A stretch of 64,000 nt of DNA from JBEIGE01 sp040382055 (lineage in GTDB: Bacteria > Pseudomonadota > Gammaproteobacteria > Burkholderiales > Burkholderiaceae_C), in the NCBI GenBank assembly GCA_040382055.1, contig JBEIGE010000016.1, positions 7,981 to 71,980 on the forward strand, written 5' to 3'. Positions 33,583 to 42,275 of the stretch are shown piece by piece. The stretch's first letter is position 1; each line of letters starts with the position of its first letter. A program made the translations under genes and the position numbers. The notes beneath the pieces were generated by a model. That model had not been told where the DNA came from, did not search any database, and worked only from the letters and a program-made list of their open reading frames with translations.

Positions 33583-34538
33583 GTGCTTTATCCTTAAATT
33601 TGGGAAAGGTTGCCGTGTTGATGGGCGGGGCCTCTGCCGAGCGTGATATTTCTCTCATGTCGGGCCAGGGTGTCTTGCAGGCTTTGTTGTCCATGGGCGT
33701 GGATGCGCATGCCTTTGATCCGTCCCGGCGCGATCTGGGCGACCTCAAGCGCGAGGGCATAGCCCGTTGCTTCATTGCCCTGCATGGACGTTTTGGCGAA
33801 GATGGAACCGTCCAGGGTGCCCTGGAGTTAATGGGTATCCCCTACACCGGCTCTGGCGTCATGGCCTCCAGTCTGGCCATAGACAAGGTGATGACCAAAC
33901 GCATCTGGCGTTCAGAGGGGTTGCCTACACCCACGTGGCGACAGGTGGACAGCGAGCAGGCAACGGCGGCGGCCCTGGTTGACCTGGGTGCGCCCATGAT
34001 CGTCAAGCCAGCACGGGAGGGATCGACCATTGGACTGACCAAGGTCACAAGCCTTTGGCAATGCGCAACTGCCTACAGGGAAGCTGCGGCCCATGATGCG
34101 CAGGTCCTGTGCGAGCAGTTCATTGCGGGTGATGAGGTCACCATACCGGTGCTGGGCAGTGGCAAGCAGGCCCGTGCCCTGCCGGTGATACGCATCGTTG
34201 CGCCCGATGGTAATTACGATTACCAGAACAAGTATTTCACGGATGAAACGCAGTACCTGGTGCCCTGCGGTTTGCCGCCGGGGGAAGAATCCAGCCTTCA
34301 GCAGATCATCCTGAAGGCCTACAACGTGCTCGGCTGCCGAGGATGGGGGCGGGCCGATGTGATGATTGATGCCCGAACACGGAATCCCTACCTGCTTGAG
34401 ATCAACACCTCACCAGGCATGACGGGCCACTCACTGGTGCCCATGTCTGCACGCGCCGCAGGCATCAGCTACGAAGAGTTGTGTTTGATGTTACTGCAGT
34501 CTGCTGCCCTGGATTACCCGCAGGGCCTGAGCGCATGA
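33579..34538 (+). CDS. ddl: D-alanine-D-alanine ligase
   Basis: 319 residues, ATP-grasp fold. GKVAVLMGGASAERDISLMSG start, ALHGRFGEDGTVQGALELMGIPYTGSGV, ATP-binding IVKPAREGSTIGLTKV, and metal-binding DARTRNPYLLEINTSPGMTGHSLVP. It supplies the dipeptide used by murF. The ATG overlaps the murC stop by 4 bases. Confidence 0.97.
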   Translation: MSALSLNLGKVAVLMGGASAERDISLMSGQGVLQALLSMGVDAHAFDPSRRDLGDLKREGIARCFIALHGRFGEDGTVQGALELMGIPYTGSGVMASSLAIDKVMTKRIWRSEGLPTPTWRQVDSEQATAAALVDLGAPMIVKPAREGSTIGLTKVTSLWQCATAYREAAAHDAQVLCEQFIAGDEVTIPVLGSGKQARALPVIRIVAPDGNYDYQNKYFTDETQYLVPCGLPPGEESSLQQIILKAYNVLGCRGWGRADVMIDARTRNPYLLEINTSPGMTGHSLVPMSARAAGISYEELCLMLLQSAALDYPQGLSA

Positions 34539-35320
34539 GTTCTACCCTGACACCCCCAGCTGATGTGAAGCTCATGAATCTGGCCAGTGGCCTGATGGTG
34601 CTGACCTTTGCGGGTTTGACCCTGGGTGCGGTGGTCGATTGGGTGGTACGCCAGCCGGTGTTTGCCATTCGCAGCATCTCGGTCGATGGCGACACCACAC
34701 ACACCAACGCGTTGACCTTGCGCGCCAATGTCAGCCCCAAGCTTCAAGGGGGCTTTCTGTCCATGGACCTCAACGCCACGCGCCAGGTGTTTGAGGCTGT
34801 GCCCTGGGTGCGCAAGGCCGTGGTGCGGCGTGAATTCCCCAACCGTCTGCGTGTCACGCTGCAAGAGCATCAGGCCCAAGGATTCTGGGGCAGCGAAAGC
34901 GAATCCAGGTTGATCAACAGCTATGGAGAAGTATTTGAAGCCAATGTCGGCGAAGTCGATCAGGACGACTTGCCCCGTTTGGATGGGCCTGTGGGGCAGT
35001 CAGCCCAGGTGTTGGGCATGTATCGCAGCCTCAAGCCTGTCTTCGAGCAGGTCAACCTGACGCTCGATGAACTGGAGCTGTCTGCACGCGGTGGCTGGAG
35101 AGCACAGCTTGATACCGGCGCAGTAATTGAGCTGGGCTCTGGCGCGGATGCAGACGTACTGGTCCGGACCCAACAATTTTTGAGCACCTTGACTCATGTG
35201 GTGTCCCGTTACGGCCGAACCGTGAGTGCGGTGCAGTCGGCCGACCTACGACACCATGAAGGCTACGCCTTAAGGCTTCGCGGCGTCAGCACTCTGGTTG
35301 ACGACAAACCCAAAAAATAA
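34535..35320 (+). CDS. ftsQ: Cell division protein FtsQ
   Basis: 261 residues from the ATG at 34535, which overlaps the ddl stop; a longer reading from 34481 would run inside ddl. One N-terminal membrane segment (~16-36, LMVLTFAGLTLGAVVDWVV), a POTRA domain (FAIRSISVDGDTTHTNALTLRANV) and a beta domain (VPWVRKAVVRREFPNRLRVTLQEHQAQGFW, LINSYGEVFEAN). It organises FtsL/FtsB at the septum. Confidence 0.95.
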   Translation: MSSTLTPPADVKLMNLASGLMVLTFAGLTLGAVVDWVVRQPVFAIRSISVDGDTTHTNALTLRANVSPKLQGGFLSMDLNATRQVFEAVPWVRKAVVRREFPNRLRVTLQEHQAQGFWGSESESRLINSYGEVFEANVGEVDQDDLPRLDGPVGQSAQVLGMYRSLKPVFEQVNLTLDELELSARGGWRAQLDTGAVIELGSGADADVLVRTQQFLSTLTHVVSRYGRTVSAVQSADLRHHEGYALRLRGVSTLVDDKPKK

Positions 35321-35344
35321 CTGATAGATACAGCAGGACTGACT

Positions 35345-36574
35345 ATGGCAAAAGAATACAAGGATCTCGTCATTGGACTCGACATTGGAACCGCCAAGGT
35401 AATGGCAGTGGTGGCCGAGGTACTTCCCAATGGCGAACTCAAGCTGGCCGGTCTGGGCATCGCCCCGAGTAACGGCCTCAAGCGGGGTGTTGTGGTCAAT
35501 ATTGACGCCACAGTTCAAAGCATTCAGCAGGCCTTGCGGGAAGCCGAGCTCATGGCCGACTGCAAGATCACCCGTGTGTATACCGGCATTACCGGCAGTC
35601 ATATCCGAGGGATGAACTCCAAAGGCATGGTGGCAGTGAAAGACCGTGAGGTCACTGCGGCCGATGTCGCACGCGTGGTCGAAACTGCGAAAGCGATCAA
35701 CATCTCGACCGACCAGCGTTTGCTGCTGGTAGAGCCTCAGGAGTTCATTATTGACGGGCAGGACGTGCGCGAACCCATAGGCATGAGCGGCATCCGTCTC
35801 GAAGCCATGGTGCATATCGTTACTGGTGCGCAGAGTGCAGCCGAAAACATCATCAAATGCGTGCGCCGCTGCGGCCTGGAGGTCGAGCAACTGATGCTTA
35901 ATCCGCTGGCCTCCAGCCTGTCAGTGCTGACTGAGGATGAGCGCGAATTGGGCGTTGCCTGTGTGGACATTGGTGCCGGTACCACCGACGTTGCTATTTT
36001 CACCAATGGCGCGATTCGTCATACCGCCGTCATCCCGATCGCTGGCGACCTGATCACCAGCGACATTGCCATGGCCTTGCGCACCCCGACCAAAGACGCC
36101 GAGGACATCAAGGTCGAGGCCGGTTATGCCAAGCAGTTGCTCGCCGATCCCGAAATGCAGGTCGAAGTGCCCGGGCTGGGCGATCGTGGTCCCCGCATGC
36201 TCAGCCGTCAGGCTCTGTCGGGTGTGATTGAGCCGCGCATCGAAGAAATTTTCTCCCTGGTGCATCAGGTGCTCAGGGAGTCTGGCTGCGAAGAGGTGTT
36301 GTCATCCGGCATAGTGCTGACCGGTGGCAGCTCCATCATGCCCGGAATGGTGGAGCTGGGCGAAGACATTTTTCTCAAGCCGGTACGCCGTGGCGTCCCC
36401 ATGTACAGCAGCGCATTGTCTGATTTGGTGCGTCAGCCCAGGGCAGCTACGGTGATGGGTCTGCTTGAAGAGGCCCGCTTGGGTCGCATGCGCGGCTTCA
36501 AAGTCGCGCAGAAAAACGGCTCGATGAAAACCGCTGCTAGTCGGGTCAAGGACTGGTTTGTGGGGAACTTTTGA
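35345..36574 (+). CDS. ftsA: Cell division actin-like protein FtsA
   Basis: 409 residues, actin fold. DLVIGLDIGTAKVMAVVAEV phosphate loop, the 1C subdomain, VDIGAGTTDVAIFTNG, and GIVLTGGSSIMPGMVEL. The C-terminal amphipathic helix that tethers FtsZ to the membrane is visible as the last residues (SRVKDWFVGNF). It starts 24 bases after ftsQ. Confidence 0.97.
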   Translation: MAKEYKDLVIGLDIGTAKVMAVVAEVLPNGELKLAGLGIAPSNGLKRGVVVNIDATVQSIQQALREAELMADCKITRVYTGITGSHIRGMNSKGMVAVKDREVTAADVARVVETAKAINISTDQRLLLVEPQEFIIDGQDVREPIGMSGIRLEAMVHIVTGAQSAAENIIKCVRRCGLEVEQLMLNPLASSLSVLTEDERELGVACVDIGAGTTDVAIFTNGAIRHTAVIPIAGDLITSDIAMALRTPTKDAEDIKVEAGYAKQLLADPEMQVEVPGLGDRGPRMLSRQALSGVIEPRIEEIFSLVHQVLRESGCEEVLSSGIVLTGGSSIMPGMVELGEDIFLKPVRRGVPMYSSALSDLVRQPRAATVMGLLEEARLGRMRGFKVAQKNGSMKTAASRVKDWFVGNF

Positions 36575-36726
36575 TGAACCACAAGTTATGGCTCGCTCGC
36601 GGAAGCCCGCACACGCGGTGGTGGTGGCCCAGCAAGTCACCCCCGTGATGAAGCGATCAGATTTAATTTGAACGCACAACAAGTCAGACAACATATCAAC
36701 AGGCAATTGCAACCAGGAGAATACAA
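36575..36726 (+). promoter_or_regulatory. ftsA-ftsZ intergenic spacer
   Basis: 152 bases, the largest gap inside the division cluster. It holds no open frame that I can support. It ends with an AGGAG ribosome-binding site at 36715-36719 ahead of the ftsZ ATG. Its length would allow separate ftsZ transcription or message processing, but no convincing -35/-10 pair was found. Confidence 0.3.
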
Positions 36727-37959
36727 ATGAGCATCGAAATGATTGAAGACGAAGGTTTTCACCAAGGCACCCAGATCAAGGTGATCGGCGTGGGCGGTGG
36801 CGGTGGCAACGCGGTGGAACACATGATCTTGTGTGAGGTGCAGGGTGTGGAGTTTGTTTGCGCCAATACCGACGCCCAAGCACTGGCACGCAGCCCTGCA
36901 CACAAGACCATTCAGCTCGGGAAAAGTGGTCTGGGCGCAGGCAGCAAGCCCGACAAAGGGCGTGATGCCGCCGAGGTAGCGATCAACGATATTCGTGACG
37001 CCATTGAAGGTGCCCACATGCTCTTTATCACTGCGGGCATGGGCGGCGGCACCGGTACCGGTGCGGCACCGGTGATTGCCCGGGTCGCCAGGGAAATGGG
37101 TATTTTGACGGTGGGCGTGGTCACCAAGCCCTTCGAGTTTGAAGGCGGACGCCGCATGACCAATGCCGAGGCTGGACTGGCTGAACTGGAGGCCAATGTG
37201 GACTCTCTGATCGTGGTGCTCAATGAGAAGCTGATGGAGTTGCCCGGCAGCGAGGACATGACCCAGGACCAGGCCTTTGCCCACGCCAATGATGTGCTCA
37301 AAAACGCGGTCGGTGGCATTGCCGAGATCATCAATGTGCCAGGCCATGTGAATGTGGACTTTGAGGACGTTCGCACCGTCATGGGCGAGCCCGGTAAGGC
37401 CATGATGGGAACCGCTGTTGCCAACGGGCCGGACCGTGCCCGCATTGCTGCCGAGCAGGCTGTCGCTTGCCCACTGCTTGAAGGCATAGACCTGTCTGGT
37501 GCCAAAGGTGTTCTGGTTCTGATCACCGCAGCCAAAGGATCTCTCAAATTGACTGAATCCAAGCTCGCGATGAACACCATCCGTGCTTTTGCGTCGCCGG
37601 ACGCCCATGTGATTTACGGCACCGCCTATGACGACGAACTTGGCGATCAAATCCGCGTGACGGTGGTAGCGACCGGCTTGAGCCGTCAGGGGCAAAACCG
37701 CGCCAAGCCACCCATGCAGTTGCTGCGCACAGGGACTGACAATTTATCTTTTCAGTCGCCAACCCTGAACACAGCGGTCAGCAACACGGTTAATGCCGGG
37801 CTGCCTTCAACCGGGCTGGGGCAACATGATTACGGCAGTGTGGGTGTACCGGCGGTTTGGCGTGGCCGTACCTCGGCTGCGGCCAAGGTTGATGCCCTGG
37901 CATCTGGGGGCATGGATGACTACGAAATTCCGGCTTTTCTGCGCAAACAGGCGGATTGA
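36727..37959 (+). CDS. ftsZ: Cell division tubulin-like GTPase FtsZ
   Basis: 410 residues. GTP-binding signature MGGGTGTGAAPVIA, IKVIGVGGGGGNAV at the N-terminus, the T7 synergy loop NVDFEDVRTVMGEPGKAMMGT, a variable linker (~325-390) and the conserved C-terminal peptide YEIPAFLRKQAD that binds FtsA and ZipA. It polymerises into the Z ring. It is immediately followed by lpxC. Confidence 0.98.
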   Translation: MSIEMIEDEGFHQGTQIKVIGVGGGGGNAVEHMILCEVQGVEFVCANTDAQALARSPAHKTIQLGKSGLGAGSKPDKGRDAAEVAINDIRDAIEGAHMLFITAGMGGGTGTGAAPVIARVAREMGILTVGVVTKPFEFEGGRRMTNAEAGLAELEANVDSLIVVLNEKLMELPGSEDMTQDQAFAHANDVLKNAVGGIAEIINVPGHVNVDFEDVRTVMGEPGKAMMGTAVANGPDRARIAAEQAVACPLLEGIDLSGAKGVLVLITAAKGSLKLTESKLAMNTIRAFASPDAHVIYGTAYDDELGDQIRVTVVATGLSRQGQNRAKPPMQLLRTGTDNLSFQSPTLNTAVSNTVNAGLPSTGLGQHDYGSVGVPAVWRGRTSAAAKVDALASGGMDDYEIPAFLRKQAD

Positions 37960-37970
37960 GGCGACGCTTC

Positions 37971-37976
37971 TACAAT
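37971..37976 (+). promoter_or_regulatory. -10-like hexamer TACAAT before lpxC
   Basis: TACAAT ends 6 bases before the lpxC GTG, so a transcript begun at the usual distance would start at or next to the start codon. No good -35 was found. It is one of several genes here with this arrangement. Confidence 0.3.
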
Positions 37977-37982
37977 CCGGGT

Positions 37983-38906
37983 GTGCTGCAACAAAGAACC
38001 CTTAAATCCCTGACTCGCGCCGTTGGTGTAGGCCTGCACAGCGGGCAGCGGGTGGAGATGACCTTGCGCCCGGCGCAGCCCGATACCGGGATTGTGTTCC
38101 GGCGCGTCGATCTTGCGCTGCCGGTGGACATACCGGTGTCGGCAACGGCCGTCACCGACACCCGGCTGGCCTCCACGCTGTCCAATGCAGGGGCCAAGGT
38201 GCACACGGTCGAGCATTTGATGTCGGCCTGTGCTGGCCTGGGCATTGACAATCTGTATGTTGACATCACGGCTGAGGAGGTCCCCATTCTGGATGGCTCA
38301 GCGGCCTCCTTTGTTTTTCTGTTGCAAAGCGCTGGCATAGCGTTACAGGCAGCACCACGGCGTTTTATTCGCCTGCTCAAGCCCGTTGAAGTAAGCGAGG
38401 GTCAGGGTGCTCAGGAAAAATGGGTGCGGCTGGATCCCTATCATGGCTACCGCCTGAGCTTTGAGATCGACTTTTCACATCCGGCGGTGGACTCAACAGG
38501 TCAGCGGGTGGAATTTGACATGAGTACCGGTTCGTATTCCCGTGACATTGCCCGCGCACGCACGTTTGGCTTTACCAAAGATGTGGAGATGATGCGGGCC
38601 AATGGCTTGGCGCTGGGTGGCGGACTGGATAACGCCATTGTGATGGATGATTACAAAATCCTCAATGCGGGCGGCTTGCGCTACGACGATGAATTCGTCA
38701 AGCACAAAATCCTCGACGCCATGGGCGATCTGTATATCTTGGGCAAGCCCTTGCTGGCAAGTTACAGCGCTTTCCGTTCGGGTCATGCGCTCAATAACAA
38801 GCTCTTGCGTGAGTTGCTGCGGCGCAGTGATGCTTGGGATGTGGTGACATTTGAGGACGACCAACTTGCGCCCCAAGGCTTTGCGCAACTGGCGCGCGCC
38901 TGGTAA
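37983..38906 (+). CDS. lpxC: UDP-3-O-acyl-N-acetylglucosamine deacetylase LpxC
   Basis: 307 residues from the GTG at 37983 (V/M-LQQRTLKSLTRAVGVGLHSG), the family start; a TTG overlapping the ftsZ stop would add nine non-conserved residues. Zinc ligands are recognisable: His in HTVEHLMSACAGLGIDN, His and Asp in FVKHKILDAMGDLYILG, and catalytic His in RSGHALNNKLL. It performs the committed step of lipid A synthesis and closes the dcw cluster. A small inverted repeat (CTGTTT-GACA-AAACAG, 38918-38933) follows the gene. Confidence 0.97.
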   Translation: MLQQRTLKSLTRAVGVGLHSGQRVEMTLRPAQPDTGIVFRRVDLALPVDIPVSATAVTDTRLASTLSNAGAKVHTVEHLMSACAGLGIDNLYVDITAEEVPILDGSAASFVFLLQSAGIALQAAPRRFIRLLKPVEVSEGQGAQEKWVRLDPYHGYRLSFEIDFSHPAVDSTGQRVEFDMSTGSYSRDIARARTFGFTKDVEMMRANGLALGGGLDNAIVMDDYKILNAGGLRYDDEFVKHKILDAMGDLYILGKPLLASYSAFRSGHALNNKLLRELLRRSDAWDVVTFEDDQLAPQGFAQLARAW

Positions 38907-38959
38907 TTTAGTACCTCCTGTTTGACAAAACAGAACTCAACCCGACTCAAAGGCCCCTT

Positions 38960-39136
38960 GTGCTGTTGTTCCGCTGGCTGATCCTGATGCTGTTGCTTGG
39001 CGCAGTGGTGTCGTTCGCGTTCTACGCTGCGACGGGGCAGGCGCGCTTTCGTCGTTACGGACTGCTGACCCTGAAATGGACACTGATTGCGGCTGGCGGA
39101 TTTTTTGCCGTGCTGATCCTGGAGCGGATCGCCTGA
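38960..39136 (+). CDS. Small two-helix membrane protein of unknown function
   Basis: 58 residues from a GTG at 38960. Two hydrophobic helices (LFRWLILMLLLGAVVSFAFY and LIAAGGFFAVLILERIA) are joined by a basic loop (GQARFRRYGLLTLKW), an inside-positive arrangement. It sits 53 bases after lpxC on the same strand and 12 bases before the convergent ttuD. Codon choice matches its neighbours. I recognise no family by name; small proteins of this type are common in betaproteobacteria. Confidence 0.6.
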   Translation: MLLFRWLILMLLLGAVVSFAFYAATGQARFRRYGLLTLKWTLIAAGGFFAVLILERIA

Positions 39137-39148
39137 GGCTTGCGGCTG

Positions 39149-40453
39149 TCAGGCCTGGGAGTCGGGAGCGTCAATCAGAATGGCGCGAAAGTCATTCACA
39201 TTGGTCATCGTCGGGCCCGTAGTCACGGAGTCTGACAAAGACTCAAAAAAACCATGGCCATCGTTGTTGGACAGACTGTCTGCCGGTTGCAGGCCATGAG
39301 CCCAGGCGCGTGCCAGGGTATCAGGCGCAATCATGGCCCCGGCGGCTTCTTCCTGGCCGTCTACGCCGTCGGTATCACCGGCAAGCGCATGAATGCGGGG
39401 ATGTCCGCCAACAGCCAGAGCCATGGCAAGCAGACATTCAACATTGCGCCCACCCCGGCCGTTGCCGCGCACGGTGACCGTGGTTTCACCACCTGAGAGC
39501 AAGACGCAGGGCGTGGCCACCGGTTGCCCACGTTGCGCCACCTGCAACGCAATACCGCCCAGAACCTTGCCTACATCACGAGCCTCACCCTCCAGCGCAT
39601 CACCCAGAATGTAGGGCTCATAACCAGCTTGCCGCGCTACAGCTGCAGCAGCTTCCAGCGCCATTTGGGGTGTTGCAATCATGCGGAACTCAGAGCGAGC
39701 GAGGGCAGGGTGGCCGGACTTGATGGATTCGCCGCGACCGCTTTCAAGTACATCCCGGACGATATCCGGTATATCAATGCCGTAGCGCCGCAGGATCGCC
39801 AGCGCATCCGCGCAGGTGGTGGGGTCGGGCACTGTGGGCCCGGAGGCAATATTGATGGGGTCATCGCCAGGCACATCAGAAATCAACAACGTCAGCACCC
39901 GCGCCGGGTAACAGGCGGCTGCCAATCGGCCACCTTTGATCCCAGAGAGGTGGCGACGCACGCAATTCATCTCGCTGATGGTGGCCCCCGACTTTAAAAG
40001 TGCCCGGTTCAAATCCTGTTTGTGTTCCAGTGTCAGACCGTCTGCAGGCAAGGGCAGCAGCGAGGAGCCGCCCCCCGAGATCAGGCACAGAACCATGTCA
40101 TTGGCGGTCAGACCCTTGACAAACTCAAGCATGCGCTGGGCTGCCTGCAGGCCAGCCATGTCCGGAACCGGGTGAGAGGCCTCCACAATTTCAATGCGTG
40201 AACAGGGCACCGCATAGCCGTACCGTGTTACAACCAAGCCGGATAAAGGCCCCTTCCAATGGTCTTCTACCACTTTGGCCATGGCCGCAGACGCTTTGCC
40301 AGCACCAATAACGACCAGGCGGCCCACACCCAATTCTTCGGGCTTGGGCAGGTACGGCGGTAAGCCCAGCGCGGGTTGTGCACTGGCAATGGCTGCGTCA
40401 AACATGCGCCGCAGCAAGGCCTGTTGCGGCGTCTGGGCTCCGGGCTGCTTCAT
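39149..40453 (-). CDS. ttuD: Glycerate 2-kinase (MOFRL/TtuD family)
   Basis: 434 residues. N-terminal DUF4147 domain (VVIGAGKASAAMAKVVEDHW, CLISGGGSSLLPLPADGLTLEHKQDLNRALLKSGATISEMNCVRRHLSGIKGGRLA, DVPGDDPINIASGPTVPDPTT) and C-terminal MOFRL domain (VLLSGGETTVTVRGNGRGGRN, ALAGDTDGVDG). The family was once annotated as hydroxypyruvate reductase; known members phosphorylate D-glycerate to 2-phosphoglycerate. It is the last gene of the gcl-hyi-glxR set, and takes the glycerate made by GlxR into lower glycolysis. Confidence 0.9.
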   Translation of the reverse strand: MKQPGAQTPQQALLRRMFDAAIASAQPALGLPPYLPKPEELGVGRLVVIGAGKASAAMAKVVEDHWKGPLSGLVVTRYGYAVPCSRIEIVEASHPVPDMAGLQAAQRMLEFVKGLTANDMVLCLISGGGSSLLPLPADGLTLEHKQDLNRALLKSGATISEMNCVRRHLSGIKGGRLAAACYPARVLTLLISDVPGDDPINIASGPTVPDPTTCADALAILRRYGIDIPDIVRDVLESGRGESIKSGHPALARSEFRMIATPQMALEAAAAVARQAGYEPYILGDALEGEARDVGKVLGGIALQVAQRGQPVATPCVLLSGGETTVTVRGNGRGGRNVECLLAMALAVGGHPRIHALAGDTDGVDGQEEAAGAMIAPDTLARAWAHGLQPADSLSNNDGHGFFESLSDSVTTGPTMTNVNDFRAILIDAPDSQA

Positions 40454-40485
40454 CGCCTGAACTTGATCAACGATTCACAGGCGTA

Positions 40486-41391
40486 TTAATCCGCTTGTTG
40501 CCCGATTTCAAAGTTGGCCAGCTTTTCCAGAGCACGCACCATGGCCGAATGGTCCCAGGCCTTGCCGCCGTGGGCCACGCAGGAATTGAACAGCTCTTGC
40601 GCAGTTGCAGTGTTGGGCAGCGAGACGCCCAGTGCACGTGCACTGCTCAGGGCCAGGTTCAGATCTTTCTGGTGCAGTTCAATCCTGAAGCCCGGGTTAA
40701 AGGTGCGGTTGATCATGCGTTCGCCATGCACTTCCAGAATTTTGGATGACGCAAATCCGCCCATCAGCGCCTGACGTACTTTGGCTGGATCAGCCCCGGC
40801 GCGTGCGGCAAACAGCAGGGCTTCAGAGACAGCTTCAATGTTCAGGGCCACGATGATCTGGTTGGCTACTTTGGCAGTCTGGCCGTCGCCATTGCCACCG
40901 ACCAGGGTGATGTTCTTGCCCATCAACTCAAACAGCGGTTTGATGGTGGCAAAGGTGGCCTCCGGGCCGCCGACCATGATGGAGAGCGTGGCGTTTTTGG
41001 CACCCACCTCACCGCCGGAGACCGGCGCGTCCAGATATTCGCAACCCAGGGCATTGATTTTCTGGGCAAAGGTTTTGGTGGCGATTGGCGAGATGGAACT
41101 CATGTCGACCACAATTTTTCCTTTGGACAGCCCGGCGGCACCCCCGTCCTGCGAGAACAAAACGGCTTCAACATCCGGCGTGTCTGGCACCATCAGGAAA
41201 ACGATGTCGGCGTGTTCTGCCACATTCTTGGGACTGGTGCACTGGGTAGCCTTGCTGTTTGCAATCAACTCGGGCATCTTGCCGCGTTTGAAAACAAACA
41301 GCTGGTGGCCTGCATTCGACAGGTGGTTGGCCATGGGGGCGCCCATGATGCCCAAGCCTATGAAGCCGATTTTGAGAGTTTGCGCGGTCAT
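40486..41391 (-). CDS. glxR: Tartronate semialdehyde reductase (2-hydroxy-3-oxopropionate reductase)
   Basis: 301 residues, beta-hydroxyacid dehydrogenase family. NAD(P)-binding KIGFIGLGIMGAPMANHLSNAGH, substrate motif YLDAPVSGGEVGAKNATLSIMVGG and catalytic Lys in GDGQTAKVANQIIVALNIEAVSEAL. Reduces tartronate semialdehyde, the product of Gcl, to D-glycerate. The context (gcl, hyi, ttuD) separates it from 3-hydroxyisobutyrate dehydrogenases. A paralogue of the same family is at 52529. Confidence 0.92.
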   Translation of the reverse strand: MTAQTLKIGFIGLGIMGAPMANHLSNAGHQLFVFKRGKMPELIANSKATQCTSPKNVAEHADIVFLMVPDTPDVEAVLFSQDGGAAGLSKGKIVVDMSSISPIATKTFAQKINALGCEYLDAPVSGGEVGAKNATLSIMVGGPEATFATIKPLFELMGKNITLVGGNGDGQTAKVANQIIVALNIEAVSEALLFAARAGADPAKVRQALMGGFASSKILEVHGERMINRTFNPGFRIELHQKDLNLALSSARALGVSLPNTATAQELFNSCVAHGGKAWDHSAMVRALEKLANFEIGQQAD

Positions 41392-41451
41392 GAAGGTCTC
41401 CGGGATTGTTGGTTTTGTATTGATAAGGCTGTAGTTGCTTGCACCCGGGAG

Positions 41452-42231
41452 TCAGTAGCCCATGGCCTTGATCCAACCCAGGCCGGCTTGAGTGGTGGTG
41501 GCGGGCTTGTACTCGCAACCAATCCAGCCGGCATAGCCAATTTTGTCAAGGTACTTGAATAAAAACGGGTAGTTCATCTCGCCTGTACCCGGTTCGTTGC
41601 GCCCGGGATTATCAGCCAGTTGAATATGACCAATGTGGGCGAGATATTTCTTGGCATTGGCCGCCAACTCACCCTCCACGCGCTGGGCGTGGTACAGGTC
41701 ATACTGAATGAACAGGTTGTCGCTGCCAACTTCGTCAATGATGGCTTTGGCTTGGTCCATGCGGTTCAGGAAGAAGCCGGGAATGTCAAACGTATTAATG
41801 GGCTCCATCAGCAGTTTGATATTGGCAGATTTGAGTTTTTGCGCAGCGAATTGAAGGTTGGCAACCAAAGTCTCATGGGCCTGTGCGGAGGTCACACCAT
41901 CAGGCAACTTGCCGGCCAGGCAGTTGAGTTGCGGGCACGCCAGGGCGGTCGCGTAATCGATTGCGGTGTCCAGCCCGGAGCGGAACTCGTGAATCCGGTC
42001 TGGGTGGCAGGCAATGCCGCGCTCGCCTGCATCCCAGTTGCCGGCGGGAAGGTTGTGCAAAACCTGCTTGAGGCCAGTGCTGTGCAAGGCCTCTACCAGG
42101 GTTTTCTTCTCGAAGGTATAGGGAAACAAAAACTCCACCGCCTCAAAGCCGGCTTGGGAAGCCAGCGCAAAACGATCGAGAAAAGGAACCTCAGTGAATA
42201 GCATGGTGAGGTTGGCGGCGAAACGGGGCAT
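41452..42231 (-). CDS. hyi: Hydroxypyruvate isomerase
   Basis: 259 residues, xylose-isomerase-like TIM barrel. MPRFAANLTMLFTEVPFLDRFALASQAGFEAVEFLFPYTF, LHNLPAGNWDAGERGIACHPDR, LLMEPINTFDIPGFFLNR, QYDLYHAQRVEG and HIQLADNPGRNEPGTGEMNYPF are close to the Hyi consensus and include the metal-binding acidic and His residues. Interconverts hydroxypyruvate and tartronate semialdehyde. Confidence 0.94.
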   Translation of the reverse strand: MPRFAANLTMLFTEVPFLDRFALASQAGFEAVEFLFPYTFEKKTLVEALHSTGLKQVLHNLPAGNWDAGERGIACHPDRIHEFRSGLDTAIDYATALACPQLNCLAGKLPDGVTSAQAHETLVANLQFAAQKLKSANIKLLMEPINTFDIPGFFLNRMDQAKAIIDEVGSDNLFIQYDLYHAQRVEGELAANAKKYLAHIGHIQLADNPGRNEPGTGEMNYPFLFKYLDKIGYAGWIGCEYKPATTTQAGLGWIKAMGY

Positions 42232-42275
42232 TAACAGTCTCCTGCTTGTTATAGATATGATTTCAGGGTGCGCGC

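Noticed and set aside
38918..38933. CTGTTT-GACA-AAACAG hairpin after lpxC as terminator
   Set aside because: The stem is short, AT-rich and lacks a T run.
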